DNA from: Candidatus Nitricoxidivorans perseverans
GTDB lineage: Bacteria; Pseudomonadota; Gammaproteobacteria; Burkholderiales; Rhodocyclaceae
Direction: 5' to 3'
NCBI GenBank assembly: GCA_030246985.1
Contig: CP107246.1
Location: 1,242,282 to 1,306,281 of the forward strand
DNA length: 64,000 bases
Part shown: piece by piece, positions 31,590-39,802 of the stretch
Layout: every line of letters starts with the position of its first letter
Numbering within the stretch: position 1 is the stretch's first letter
Notes under the pieces: model-generated
Seen by the model: the letters and a program-made list of their open reading frames with translations, nothing else
What the model was told of the DNA's origin: nothing
Database searches by the model: none
Translations under genes and position numbers: made by a program

Positions 31590-32960
31590 TTACTTGAGCT
31601 TTTCGCGCCAGCCGGGGAACAGCTTGTCGGCATCCTTCGGGAAGGATTCGAAGGCGCGGGCGAATTCCTTGTGCTCCCTGGCCCACTCGATCGGGTCGGC
31701 GCCGGCCTTCCAGCATTCGTAGGCCTGCCGTAGCGACTTGGCGCCGGCGGCCGGGCTGTCGATGTGGCCGTAGGAACCGCCGCCGGCGGTGTTGATGACG
31801 TTGCCGTGGCCGAGGTTCTCGAAGAAGCCGGGCAGGCGCAGCGCGTTCATGCCACCGGAGATGATGGGGGTGGTCGCCTTCACGCCGTCCCACTTCTGGA
31901 AGTAGACCGGGCCCTGGCACTCGTCGCGCTCGATCATGTAGGCGATGATCCTGTCGTCGCCCTCGCCTTCCATCTTGCCGTAGCCCATGGTGCCGACGTG
32001 GATGCCGGAAGCGCCTTGCAGGCGCGACATCTTGGCCAGCACGAAAGCGGTGTAGCCGCGCTTCGACGACGGGGAGGTGACGGCGCCGTGGCCGGCGCGG
32101 TGGTAGTGCAGGAACTGGTTCGGGTACTGGCGGCGGGCGGTGGTGACCATGCCGGGGCCGCCGACGTAGCCGTCGACCAGGAAGGCCAGCTTGTTGGCGT
32201 CGGTGCCGAAGGTCTCCAGCGCGAAGTCGGCGCGGGCGCACATCTCGTAATGGTCGTCGGCGGTGATGTTCATGGAGAACAGCTTGGCCTGGCCGGTTTC
32301 GTCCATGGCGCGCTTCATGGCGTCGTAGACCAGCGGGATGGTCTTCTTCAGCGGGGCGAACACCTGGTTGCCCTGCGGCTCGTCGTTCTTGATGAAGTCG
32401 CCGCCGAGCCAGAACTGGTAGGCCGCCTCGGCGAACGGTTCGGGACGCAGGCCGAGCTTGGGCTTGATGATCGTGCCGGCGATGTAGCCGCCGTCCTTGA
32501 CCGGGCGGCCGAGGATGCGCCACAGCTCCTCGATGTTGGTGGCCGGGCAGTCGAACTGGCGGATGACTTCGGGCGGCACGAAGAAGTCGATCATCTTGGC
32601 GTGCTCGATGTCGCCCATGCCCTGGTTGTTGCCGATGGTCAGCGTCAGGAACGAGACCAGCATCATGCGGCCGTCGATGACGTTGCGGTCGAACAGCTCC
32701 AGCGGATAGGCGATCCGCATGTCCTCGGTCGCCTCGTCGATGCGATAGACCAGCGCGTCGACGCCCTTGGTGAATTCGTCGGTGGTGGAGACCTCGACGT
32801 TGGTGCCGGTCGAGGACTCTGCGGCGAAGTGCGCGGCGGCCTCCAGGTAGCCGGTGCCGGCCTTCGGCTTCATCCTGTAGGCGCACAGGATGTACTTGCC
32901 GCTCTTGATCAGGTCTTCTTCCTTGAGGCCGAGGTCGGCGTAACGGGCTGATTGGTCCAT
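31590..32960 (-). CDS. cbbM: form II ribulose-1,5-bisphosphate carboxylase/oxygenase
   Basis: 456 residues from ATG 32960 with AGGAG 8 nt upstream. A single large-subunit protein with no small-subunit gene beside it; the sequence pattern is form II, and the active-site residues match Rhodospirillum rubrum numbering exactly: K166 (IIKPKLG), carbamylated K191 with D193 and E194 (FIKNDEP), H287-R288, and loop-6 K329 (YGKMEGEG). It fixes CO2 on RuBP. Form II enzymes usually have low CO2/O2 specificity and work under low oxygen or high CO2. No cbbQ/cbbO activase genes follow; phosphoribulokinase does. Confidence 0.98.
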   Translation of the reverse strand: MDQSARYADLGLKEEDLIKSGKYILCAYRMKPKAGTGYLEAAAHFAAESSTGTNVEVSTTDEFTKGVDALVYRIDEATEDMRIAYPLELFDRNVIDGRMMLVSFLTLTIGNNQGMGDIEHAKMIDFFVPPEVIRQFDCPATNIEELWRILGRPVKDGGYIAGTIIKPKLGLRPEPFAEAAYQFWLGGDFIKNDEPQGNQVFAPLKKTIPLVYDAMKRAMDETGQAKLFSMNITADDHYEMCARADFALETFGTDANKLAFLVDGYVGGPGMVTTARRQYPNQFLHYHRAGHGAVTSPSSKRGYTAFVLAKMSRLQGASGIHVGTMGYGKMEGEGDDRIIAYMIERDECQGPVYFQKWDGVKATTPIISGGMNALRLPGFFENLGHGNVINTAGGGSYGHIDSPAAGAKSLRQAYECWKAGADPIEWAREHKEFARAFESFPKDADKLFPGWREKLK

Positions 32961-33056
32961 GGTCTGCTCCTTTGCTTCGTATGTCTGCGGTTGCTGGTTC
33001 CGGCAGTTGCCGACTTCAACTGGCCCCATCTTAGCCACCTGGAACCATAAATAATA
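32961..33056 (-). promoter_or_regulatory. possible internal promoter region for cbbM
   Basis: 96 bp between cbbY and cbbM, the widest gap in the operon. On the minus strand its start is AT-rich (TTAATATTATTTATGG, 33060-33045, overlapping the cbbY stop) and includes a TTA-N7-TTA arrangement resembling LysR-type half sites as well as TATTTAT-like -10 sequence. The rest holds a normal leader with AGGAG before cbbM. A dedicated cbbM promoter is plausible but not demonstrated. Confidence 0.35.
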
Positions 33057-33773
33057 TTAAGAACTTCTGATGCGATGCATAAGTCGAATATCGGAGAGCC
33101 GGGTATCGGACAGGTCGGGCAGCACGGCCCGGGCGCCGGTGAAATCCTGCCCGCGGGTGTACATGCTTTCCGTCGCGACGACGGGGATGCCGGCGGCCAG
33201 TGCGGAGCGCAGCCCGAGGGCGGAATCCTCGAGGGCCAGGCAGTCCGCGGCGGGCAGTTCCAGGCGATCCAGGACCCAGAGGTAGATGTCCGGCGCCGGC
33301 TTCTTGGCGGGCACGATGTCGCCGGTGCCGATGGCGTCGAACCAGTCGATCGATTCCGGGCCCAGCCGGGTGCGCAGCAGCGCGAGGACGTTATCCAGCG
33401 TGGTGGTGGTGGCGATGGCCAGCCGCAATCCGGCGGCGCGGGCTTCCGCGACCAGGTCGGCGATGCCGGGGCGCAGCGGGATGTCGCCGGCTTCGAGGAT
33501 GTCCAGGTAGTGGCGCGTCTTGGCGGAGTGCATGGCCTGGATCGCCTCTTCCCTGTCACGGCGGGCGAAGAACGCGGGATCGCAGTGCTGCGCGTAATGG
33601 CGCATGCGCTCCTTTCCGCCGGCGACGGCGAGCAGTTCGCCATAGAGCTGTTCGTCCCAGCGCCAGCGCAGCCCGGCTTCCCAGAAAGCCGCATTGAATG
33701 CGGGCCGGTGGCCGTCGCGCTCGGTTTCGGCCAGCGTGCCATCCACGTCGAAGATGAGGGCTTTGAGTTGCAT
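33057..33773 (-). CDS. cbbY: CbbY-type HAD phosphatase
   Basis: 238 residues from ATG 33773; the frame runs on antisense through cbbR but homology begins MQLKALIFDVDGTLAETE. HAD-family nucleophile D9 and acid D11 in FDVDGTLA, a helical cap with the CbbY pattern (RWDEQLYGELLAVAGGKERM), ATTTTLDNV for the motif II threonine, and KPAPDIYLW with the lysine. CbbY dephosphorylates xylulose-1,5-bisphosphate, a RuBisCO misfire product that inhibits the enzyme. First gene of the cbb operon, divergent from cbbR. Confidence 0.93.
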   Translation of the reverse strand: MQLKALIFDVDGTLAETERDGHRPAFNAAFWEAGLRWRWDEQLYGELLAVAGGKERMRHYAQHCDPAFFARRDREEAIQAMHSAKTRHYLDILEAGDIPLRPGIADLVAEARAAGLRLAIATTTTLDNVLALLRTRLGPESIDWFDAIGTGDIVPAKKPAPDIYLWVLDRLELPAADCLALEDSALGLRSALAAGIPVVATESMYTRGQDFTGARAVLPDLSDTRLSDIRLMHRIRSS

Positions 33774-33799
33774 GGCCGGCAGCATAGAGACGGAAGACC

Positions 33800-33840
33800 A
33801 TAAGATGAAGTCAGGAATTCTTATTGGAATGATAAGATTC
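33800..33840. promoter_or_regulatory. CbbR operator candidate in the cbbR/cbbY gap
   Basis: CTTAT-TGGAATG-ATAAG at 33820-33836 is a perfect 5-bp inverted repeat with N7 centre (extended to GAATTCTTAT and ATAAGATTC with a one-base offset). It fits the TTA/TAA-type LysR recognition site. A third half-site, ATAAGAT at 33800-33806, repeats the right arm exactly 32 bp away, about three helical turns. This matches the recognition-site plus activation-site layout of LysR-regulated divergent promoters. Position between divergent cbbR and cbbY strongly supports CbbR binding. Confidence 0.75.
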
Positions 33841-33848
33841 CGTTCACC

Positions 33849-34793
33849 ATGAAAAACGTCACCCTGCGCCAGCTGAAGGTCTTCGAGGCTGTCGCCAGCC
33901 GCCTGTCCTTCTCCCGCGCCGCCGAGGACCTGCACCTGACCCAGCCGGCCGTGTCCATGCAGGTGCAGTCCCTGGCGGACCAGGCCGGCCTGCCGCTGTT
34001 CGAGCAGATGGGCAAGAAGATCTACCTCACCGCCGCCGGCGAGGAACTGCTGCGCCATGCGCGGCGCATCGCCCAGCAGCTGCGCGAGGCCGACGAGGCG
34101 CTGGCGGCGATCCGCGGCGTGCGCGGCGGGCGGCTGCTCGTCGGCGTCGTCTCGACGGCGAAATACTTCGCCCCGCGCCTGCTGGCGACCTTCAGGGAAA
34201 CCCATCCCGAGGCCGACCTGCGGCTGGGCGTTCACAACCGCGAGACCATCGTCCGTCAGCTGGCCGACAACGAGATCGACCTCGCCATCATGGGCGCGCC
34301 GCCGACGGATTTCGGGACGGTGTCGTCCGAATTCGCCGAGCACCCCCAGGTGATCGTCGCGCATCCCGGACATCCGCTGGCCGCCCGCCGCCGCATCGAG
34401 CCGGCCGACCTGGCGGGGGAGGTGTTCCTGATCCGCGAATCGGGATCGGGCACGCGCGGCGCGATGGAGCGGTTCTTCGCCGAAAATGGCGTCATGCCCG
34501 GCAACACGATGGAGATGTCCGACAACGAAACCGTCAAGCAGGCCGTGATGGCGGGCCTGGGGCTGTCCTTCATCTCGGAGCATTCCATCGGCCTCGAACT
34601 CTCCGCCGGCCGCATCGTCAGGCTGCCCGTGGCCGGCACGCCCGTGATCCGCCACTGGTACATCGTGCATCGCGCCGAAAAGACCCTGCTGCCGATGACG
34701 GCCGCCTTCCTCGAGTTCGTGCGCACCGAGGGACCGCGCCTGATCGCCGGCATCGTGCCGGGGGCGAGGAAGCCCGCGAAATCGCCGGGCTGA
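33849..34793 (+). CDS. cbbR: LysR-type regulator CbbR
   Basis: 314 residues. The winged HTH occupies residues 1-60 (TLRQLKVFEAVASRLSFSRA, then LHLTQPAVSMQVQSL), followed by a periplasmic-binding-like effector domain starting GGRLLVGVVSTAKYFAPRLL. CbbR activates Calvin genes in response to metabolites such as RuBP, PEP or NADPH, depending on species. It is divergent from cbbY with a 75-bp gap holding a symmetric site. A 42-bp piece of its 3' end has a diverged partner copy at 35261-35302. Confidence 0.95.
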   Translation: MKNVTLRQLKVFEAVASRLSFSRAAEDLHLTQPAVSMQVQSLADQAGLPLFEQMGKKIYLTAAGEELLRHARRIAQQLREADEALAAIRGVRGGRLLVGVVSTAKYFAPRLLATFRETHPEADLRLGVHNRETIVRQLADNEIDLAIMGAPPTDFGTVSSEFAEHPQVIVAHPGHPLAARRRIEPADLAGEVFLIRESGSGTRGAMERFFAENGVMPGNTMEMSDNETVKQAVMAGLGLSFISEHSIGLELSAGRIVRLPVAGTPVIRHWYIVHRAEKTLLPMTAAFLEFVRTEGPRLIAGIVPGARKPAKSPG

Positions 34794-34848
34794 CCGGCAT
34801 GGCGCACCCGTCAAACCGGGGGTAGACTAGTCAAAAGGAGGCCGGGCC

Positions 34849-35244
34849 ATGGGCATTACGCACGCGAAACTGACGATCACCAATCCGCTGTTGCGCCAAC
34901 TCGAACCGATAGAGGCCGAAGCCTTGGCGGATACCGGCGCCATGCATCTGTGTATTCCGGAGCATGTGGCCATTCAGCTGGAACTGGTGGAGAAGGAGAA
35001 GCGCGAAGTCACCCTCGCCGATAGCTCGAAACGGCTTTATCCATATGTCGGCCCCGTCGAGTTGCGCTTCGGCAACCGGTCCTGCTATGTCGGCGCGATG
35101 GTGATGGGCGACGAAGTCCTGCTGGGCGCGATCCCGATGGAGGATATGGACCTGATCGTCCGGCCGCTCAGCCGGGAAGTCCTGATCAATCCCGCCAGCC
35201 CGAACATCCCGTCATCGCTGGCGAAAGGGTTCAGGGGGAAATAG
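34849..35244 (+). CDS. clan AA (retropepsin-like) aspartic protease
   Basis: 131 residues, strong Shine-Dalgarno AAGGAGG. The catalytic motif D28-T-G-A lies in EAEALADTGAMHLCIPE, followed by the pepsin-fold strands (LELVEKEKREVTLADSS) and the second-loop pattern VLLGAIPMEDMDL, where the hydrophobic-hydrophobic-Gly signature of the family is LLGAIPME. Single-domain proteins like this would act as homodimers; their substrates in bacteria are largely unknown. It sits between cbbR and a fossil of a cbbR-like 3' end, so it may have arrived by recombination there. Confidence 0.8.
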   Translation: MGITHAKLTITNPLLRQLEPIEAEALADTGAMHLCIPEHVAIQLELVEKEKREVTLADSSKRLYPYVGPVELRFGNRSCYVGAMVMGDEVLLGAIPMEDMDLIVRPLSREVLINPASPNIPSSLAKGFRGK

Positions 35245-35260
35245 GGGCCACGATTTTTCG

Positions 35261-35302
35261 GCCTTCCTCGAATTCGTGCGCACGGAGGGGCCGGGGCTGA
35301 TC
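35261..35302 (+). pseudogene. fossil of a LysR/cbbR-like 3' end
   Basis: This 42-bp segment matches 34704-34745 within cbbR at 37 of 42 positions. In the cbbR frame it reads AFLEFVRTEGPGLI against AFLEFVRTEGPRLI; three of the five differences are silent and the other two change one codon (Arg to Gly). The segment after it is unrelated and runs into the thioredoxin-like gene's 3' end. It looks like the remnant of a diverged second cbbR copy or a recombination scar, with the protease gene between the two copies. Confidence 0.6.
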
Positions 35303-35864
35303 AGTCCTCCCGCCACTTGATCGAGCAGCCGATGGAGGGAACCTGCTCGCGCGGCCCCTGTCCCGTGCGTGCGATTTCCTTCATGGCTTCGAACAGGTCG
35401 CGCCGTGCCGCGGGGACTGACTCCTTGCGCGATGCGTCGAGCCGGCCGCGGTACTGCAATTCCAGGGCGGCGTTGAAGCCGAAGAAGTCGGGCGTGCAGA
35501 CGGCGCCGTAGGCGCGGGCGACTTCCTGCGTTTCGTCGAGGACGTAGGGGAACGGGAAGTCCATCCGCTTCGCCACCCGCACCATGTTGTCCCACGAGTC
35601 TTCCGGGTATTCGGCGGGATCGTTGCTCATGATCGCGATGCTGCCCACGCCGAGCGCCGCGAGTTCCCTCGTGTCGCGCACGATGCGGTCGATCACCGCC
35701 TTGACGTAGGGGCAGTGGTTGCAGATGAACATGACCAGCAGCCCCCGCGTACCCAATTGGCCGTGCGCCGAGGCGAGGGTGTGGCGCCGGCCGTCGACGC
35801 CCGGCAGGTCGAAATCGGGGGCCTTGCGGCCGAAGTCGCAGGTGGGGGTCGGGGTGCTGGCCAT
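35301..35864 (-). CDS. thioredoxin-fold redoxin family protein
   Basis: 187 residues with an AhpC/TSA-like thioredoxin fold: an N-terminal APDFDLPGVDGRRHTLASAH segment, the redox motif C48-N-H-C51 followed by PYVKAV, and IAIMSNDPAEYPEDSW plus the cis-proline region YGAVCTPDFFGF. The family (often labelled thioredoxin family protein) is cytoplasmic and has no signal peptide here. A thiol peroxidase or disulfide oxidoreductase role is likely but unproven. Divergent from rsmE. Confidence 0.82.
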   Translation of the reverse strand: MASTPTPTCDFGRKAPDFDLPGVDGRRHTLASAHGQLGTRGLLVMFICNHCPYVKAVIDRIVRDTRELAALGVGSIAIMSNDPAEYPEDSWDNMVRVAKRMDFPFPYVLDETQEVARAYGAVCTPDFFGFNAALELQYRGRLDASRKESVPAARRDLFEAMKEIARTGQGPREQVPSIGCSIKWRED

Positions 35865-35883
35865 GCTGCCTCCGTTGCGGACC

Positions 35884-35889
35884 TATAAT
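35884..35889 (+). promoter_or_regulatory. -10 box predicting a leaderless rsmE mRNA
   Basis: A perfect TATAAT hexamer ends 6 nt before the rsmE ATG (35896), which puts the expected transcription start on the A of the start codon. No Shine-Dalgarno lies between. The -35 region has no good match. Confidence 0.5.
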
Positions 35890-35895
35890 GCCCGG

Positions 35896-36627
35896 ATGAT
35901 AACGCGCATCCACTGTCCGCAAGGCTTGGCGCCCGGCGCCAGCGTGGCGCTGCCGGCCGTGGCCGCCCATCACGTGGCGCGCGTGCTGCGGCTCAGGGAG
36001 GGCGATCCGCTCGTGCTGTTCGACGGCCGCGGCGGCGAATGGACGGCGGCGATCGCACACATCCGCAAGGACGAGGTGCATGCCGCCCTGGGGAGTTTCG
36101 ACGGGGTCGACCGCGAGCCGCCGCTGGACGTGACGCTCGTCCAGGCGGTGCCGGCCGCCGACAAGATGGACTGGATCGTGCAGAAATGCACGGAGCTGGG
36201 CGTCGCGGCGATCCGGCCCGTGGCCGCGAAGCGCAGCGTCATCCGCCTTTCGGGCGAGCGCATGGAACGGCGCGTCCGGCATTGGTGCGGCGTGGCCGTC
36301 GCCGCCTGCGAGCAGTGCGGCCGCAACCGGGTGCCGGCCGTTGCGCCGATCGTTGATCTGCCTCAATACCTGGCCTCGCTTCCGGAAGACAATGGCATGC
36401 GCCTGCTGCTGGCGCCGGAGGCCGGCCGGCGCGTGGCGGAGTTGCGGCCGCCGGCCGGGCCGGTTACCCTGCTGGCGGGGCCGGAGGGTGGTTTCGATGG
36501 GGATGAACTGCTGGCGGCGGCCAGCGTCGGCTTCCAGGCGGTGACGCTGGGGCCGCGGGTGTTGCGCACGGAAACGGCGGGCCTGGCGGCCGTGGCGGCG
36601 ATGATGGCTTTGTGGGGCGATTTCTAG
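35896..36627 (+). CDS. rsmE: 16S rRNA (uracil1498-N3)-methyltransferase
   Basis: 243 residues from ATG 35896 (ITRIHCPQGL); earlier in-frame codons lack homology. SPOUT-class trefoil-knot methyltransferase. N-terminal PUA-like domain (HHVARVLRLREGDPLVLFDGRGGEW), then VQAVPAADKMDWIVQKCTELGV, and the knot motifs LLAGPEGGFDGDEL and LGPRVLRTETAGLAAVA that bind SAM. A TATAAT box just 6 nt upstream suggests a leaderless transcript. Confidence 0.96.
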   Translation: MITRIHCPQGLAPGASVALPAVAAHHVARVLRLREGDPLVLFDGRGGEWTAAIAHIRKDEVHAALGSFDGVDREPPLDVTLVQAVPAADKMDWIVQKCTELGVAAIRPVAAKRSVIRLSGERMERRVRHWCGVAVAACEQCGRNRVPAVAPIVDLPQYLASLPEDNGMRLLLAPEAGRRVAELRPPAGPVTLLAGPEGGFDGDELLAAASVGFQAVTLGPRVLRTETAGLAAVAAMMALWGDF

Positions 36628-36636
36628 GGGGCGGCG

Positions 36637-38148
36637 ATGTTCGAATCGGCTGAACTGGGCCACAAGATCGACAAGGAAACCTACCGCAAGGCGGTGCCCG
36701 AGTTGCGCGCGGCACTGCTCGACGCTCAATACGACCTCAAGGAACAGGGCAAGATTCCGGTGGTCGTTCTGGTCAGCGGCCAGGACGGCGCCGGCAAGGG
36801 CGAGACCATCAACATCCTCTACGAGTGGATGGATCCCCGCTTCCTCTCCACCCTGGCGTTCTCGGCGCCGACCGACGAGGAGCGCCAGCGGCCCTTCATG
36901 TGGCGCTACTGGCGGGCGCTGCCCCCCAAGGGGCGCATCGGCATCTTCGCGGGCTCCTGGTATTCGAGCCCGATCCACGACCACATCGAAGGCAACATGA
37001 CCCAGGCGGCCATGGACCAGCGCATCGATCAGATCAACCGCTTCGAGGCGATGCTGGTCAACGAGGGCGCCCTCGTGCTCAAGTTCTGGTTCCACCTGAC
37101 CAAGGACGGCCAGAAGCGGCGCCTCAAGGCGCTTGAAAAGGATCCGCATACCGCCTGGCGCGTCACCAAGTGGAACTGGGATCGCCTCAAGACCTACGAC
37201 AAGCTGCAGGAGGTGGTCGGCCATGTGCTGCGCATGACCAACACGCCGTGGGCGCCATGGATCATCATCGAGGGCGAGGACGACCGCTATCGTTCGCTGA
37301 CCACGGGCAAGGTGCTCCTCGACGCCATTCGGAGCCGCCTGGCGGCCACCGGCAAGCAGGCGACGCCGGTGGCGCCGCCGGTGCCGGTGAACATCGACGG
37401 CCGCGACGTGCTCTCCGAGCTCGACCTCACGCACACGATTCCGAAGAAGGACTATGAAAGCCAGCTCGCCAAATGGCAGGGCAGGCTCTCCGAGCTGGTG
37501 CGCGACCCGCGCTTCAAGCCGCACTCCGTGATCTGCGTCTTCGAGGGTTCGGACGCCGCCGGCAAGGGCGGCGCCGTGCGGCGCATTACCGCCGCCATGG
37601 ACGCGCGCGACTACCAGATCGTGCCGATCGCCGCGCCGACCGAGGAAGAACGCGCCCAGCCTTATATGTGGCGCTTCTGGCGGCATGTTCCGCGGGTCGG
37701 CCGGGTCACCATCTTCGACCGTTCCTGGTACGGCCGCGTGCTGGTCGAGCGCGTCGAGGGCTTCTGCGCCGAAGCCGATTGGCTGCGGGCCTACACCGAG
37801 ATCAACGATTTCGAGCACGAGCTCTCCGAGGCCGGCGCCATAATCGTCAAGTTCTGGCTCCAGATCGGCAAGGAGGAGCAGCTGCGGCGCTTCAAGGAAC
37901 GCGAGAAGATCGAGTTCAAGCGCTTCAAGATCACCGAGGAAGACTGGCGCAACCGCGAGAAGTGGGATGACTACCACAAGGCGATCTGCGACATGGTCGA
38001 CCGCACCAGTACCGGGAACGCGCCCTGGACGCTGGTCGAGGCCAACGACAAGAACTACGCGCGCGTCAAGATCCTGCGGACGGTTTGCGAGCGCATCGAA
38101 GCCGCGATCGGCGCCAGGCCCGACAAACCCGTGAAGAAGAAAGAGTGA
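36637..38148 (+). CDS. pap: polyphosphate:AMP phosphotransferase (tandem PPK2)
   Basis: 503 residues made of two PPK2 domains. The first has Walker A GQDGAGKG at 48-55; the second has GSDAAGKGG near 304-312, each followed by a lid and Walker B region (AGSWYSSPIHDHIEG and FDRSWYGRVLVERVEG). Two-domain class II PPK2 enzymes phosphorylate AMP to ADP using polyphosphate. The first domain's loop (SWYSSP instead of SWYGRV) is degenerate, and the C-terminal domain normally carries the activity. It would allow nucleotide recharging from polyphosphate stores; phoU is nearby. Confidence 0.93.
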   Translation: MFESAELGHKIDKETYRKAVPELRAALLDAQYDLKEQGKIPVVVLVSGQDGAGKGETINILYEWMDPRFLSTLAFSAPTDEERQRPFMWRYWRALPPKGRIGIFAGSWYSSPIHDHIEGNMTQAAMDQRIDQINRFEAMLVNEGALVLKFWFHLTKDGQKRRLKALEKDPHTAWRVTKWNWDRLKTYDKLQEVVGHVLRMTNTPWAPWIIIEGEDDRYRSLTTGKVLLDAIRSRLAATGKQATPVAPPVPVNIDGRDVLSELDLTHTIPKKDYESQLAKWQGRLSELVRDPRFKPHSVICVFEGSDAAGKGGAVRRITAAMDARDYQIVPIAAPTEEERAQPYMWRFWRHVPRVGRVTIFDRSWYGRVLVERVEGFCAEADWLRAYTEINDFEHELSEAGAIIVKFWLQIGKEEQLRRFKEREKIEFKRFKITEEDWRNREKWDDYHKAICDMVDRTSTGNAPWTLVEANDKNYARVKILRTVCERIEAAIGARPDKPVKKKE

Positions 38149-38158
38149 CCGGACCGAT

Positions 38159-39493
38159 ATGACGGAAACGACGCAGGAACAAGACGCCGACAGGAAACTG
38201 GTGGCCTGGGTCCGCCAGGCCGCGCCCTACATCCACGCCTTTCGCGGCAAGACCTTCGTCATCGCCTTCGGCGGCGAGGAGCTGAAGGAAGACAGCGCAC
38301 AGGCACTGATCCACGACATCGCCCTGCTCGACAGCATGGGCATCCATCTGGTGCTGGTGCATGGTGCTCGGCCGCAGATCGACGCCGAGATGGCCAGCCG
38401 CGGCCTGACGCCCCGCTTCCACAACGGCCTGCGCGTCACGGATGCGGAAACGCTCGAATGCGTGAAGCGGGCGATGGGCGTGACGCGCATCGAGATCGAG
38501 GCGCTGCTCTCGCAAGGTCTGCCGAACACGCCGATGGCCGGCGCCTTCCTTCGCATCACCGGCGGCAATTTCATCACGGCCCGTCCGGTCGGCGTGGTCG
38601 ACGGCGTCGACTTCCAGTACACCGGCGCCGTACGCAAGGTGGTGGCCGAGGAAATCCGGGCGGACCTGGCCCAGGAGAACGTGGTGCTGATCACCCCGGT
38701 GGGCGCCTCGCCGACCGGCGAAATCTTCAATCTGGCTTGGGAGGAGGTGGCCGAGGCGGTCGCGGTCGCCATCCGGGCCGACAAGCTGGTCTACCTCTGC
38801 GATGCGCCCGGCATCGTGAACAAGAAGGGCGAACTGATCGACGCCCTGGCCGCCGACAAAGCGGCGCAGCTGCTCGCCAGGCGCGTCGGGCAGACCCCCG
38901 AAGTGGCGCGCGTCCTTCCAGGCGCCCTGCGCGCTTGCCGCGCCGGCGTCGGCCGGGTGCATTTCCTCGACCGCAGGCGCGACGGTGCCATGCTGATGGA
39001 ATTCTTCACCCGCGAGGGCGTCGGCACGGTGCTGACCAGCGCGCCCCTGGCCCACCTGCGGCAGGCGACGTCGGACGACGTGGGCGCCATCCTGTCCCTG
39101 ATCGCCCCGCTGGAGGCCGACGGCACCCTGGTCAAGCGCGGCCGGGAGCGACTGGAGATGGAGATCACGCGTTTTTCCGTCCTCGACCACGATGGCGTCA
39201 TCGTCGGCTGCGCCGCCCTCTATCCGTTTTCAGACGACAAGGCGGCGGAATTGGCCTGCCTGGCCGTCATGCCGGAATACCGGCGCGCCGGCTACGGCGA
39301 CCAACTGCGCCGCCATATCGAGGCGCGCGCCCGCAAGATGAAGCTCAGGCACCTGTTCGTGCTGACCACGCGCACGGCCCACTGGTTCATCGAGCGCGGC
39401 TTCGCCGAAGCGGACATCGATGCGCTGCCGGTCGCCAAGCGAGAGCTTTACAACTTCCAGCGGCGTTCCAAGGTACTGGCCAAGTCGCTGTAG
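38159..39493 (+). CDS. argA: N-acetylglutamate synthase
   Basis: 444 residues (E. coli ArgA 443). First step of arginine synthesis: acetyl-CoA plus glutamate to N-acetylglutamate. An N-terminal amino-acid-kinase domain (VIAFGGEELKED, LVLVHGARPQID) without kinase activity in this family binds the inhibitor arginine. The C-terminal GNAT domain (from about residue 300) has LACLAVMPEYRRAGYGDQL for acetyl-CoA and the LFVLTTRTAHWFIERGF segment. Ten base pairs after pap. Confidence 0.96.
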   Translation: MTETTQEQDADRKLVAWVRQAAPYIHAFRGKTFVIAFGGEELKEDSAQALIHDIALLDSMGIHLVLVHGARPQIDAEMASRGLTPRFHNGLRVTDAETLECVKRAMGVTRIEIEALLSQGLPNTPMAGAFLRITGGNFITARPVGVVDGVDFQYTGAVRKVVAEEIRADLAQENVVLITPVGASPTGEIFNLAWEEVAEAVAVAIRADKLVYLCDAPGIVNKKGELIDALAADKAAQLLARRVGQTPEVARVLPGALRACRAGVGRVHFLDRRRDGAMLMEFFTREGVGTVLTSAPLAHLRQATSDDVGAILSLIAPLEADGTLVKRGRERLEMEITRFSVLDHDGVIVGCAALYPFSDDKAAELACLAVMPEYRRAGYGDQLRRHIEARARKMKLRHLFVLTTRTAHWFIERGFAEADIDALPVAKRELYNFQRRSKVLAKSL

Positions 39494-39528
39494 AATTCGG
39501 CCTCACCTCTATTTGAAGGAAATAGCAC

Positions 39529-39798
39529 ATGGCACGCATGGTGAATTGCGTCAAGCTCGGCCGCGAAGCGGAGGGGCTGGATTTCCCGCCGATGCCCGGC
39601 GCGCTCGGCAAGCGGCTGTTCGAGAATGTTTCGAGGGAAGCCTGGCAGCAATGGATCCGGATGCAGACGATGATCATCAATGAGAATCGCCTGAATCTGG
39701 CGGACGCCAGGCACAGAAAGTACCTGACCGAACAGGTCGAGAAGCACTTCTTCGGCGAAGGCGCCGCCCCGCTGTCTGGCTACGTGCCGCCGCGATGA
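39529..39798 (+). CDS. yggX: Fe(2+)-trafficking / oxidative damage protection protein
   Basis: 89 residues, full length. [20 protein letters not shown] with its single conserved cysteine, then the [19 protein letters not shown] helix and [12 protein letters not shown] are diagnostic of YggX. It protects Fe-S enzymes from oxidants. Shine-Dalgarno GAAGGAAA. Its stop is 4 bp from that of convergent phoU. Confidence 0.96.
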   Translation: MARMVNCVKLGREAEGLDFPPMPGALGKRLFENVSREAWQQWIRMQTMIINENRLNLADARHRKYLTEQVEKHFFGEGAAPLSGYVPPR

Positions 39799-39802
39799 GA
39801 CG

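Noticed and set aside
31590-32960. Form I RuBisCO large subunit or RuBisCO-like protein
   Set aside because: No cbbS follows. Sequence and residue numbering match form II, and all catalytic residues are kept, which rules out a RuBisCO-like protein.
33057-34814. 585-codon minus-strand frame that would fuse cbbY to sequence antisense to cbbR
   Set aside because: The N-terminal 347 residues are antisense to cbbR and lack homology. The HAD protein begins at 33773 and the CbbR site lies between.
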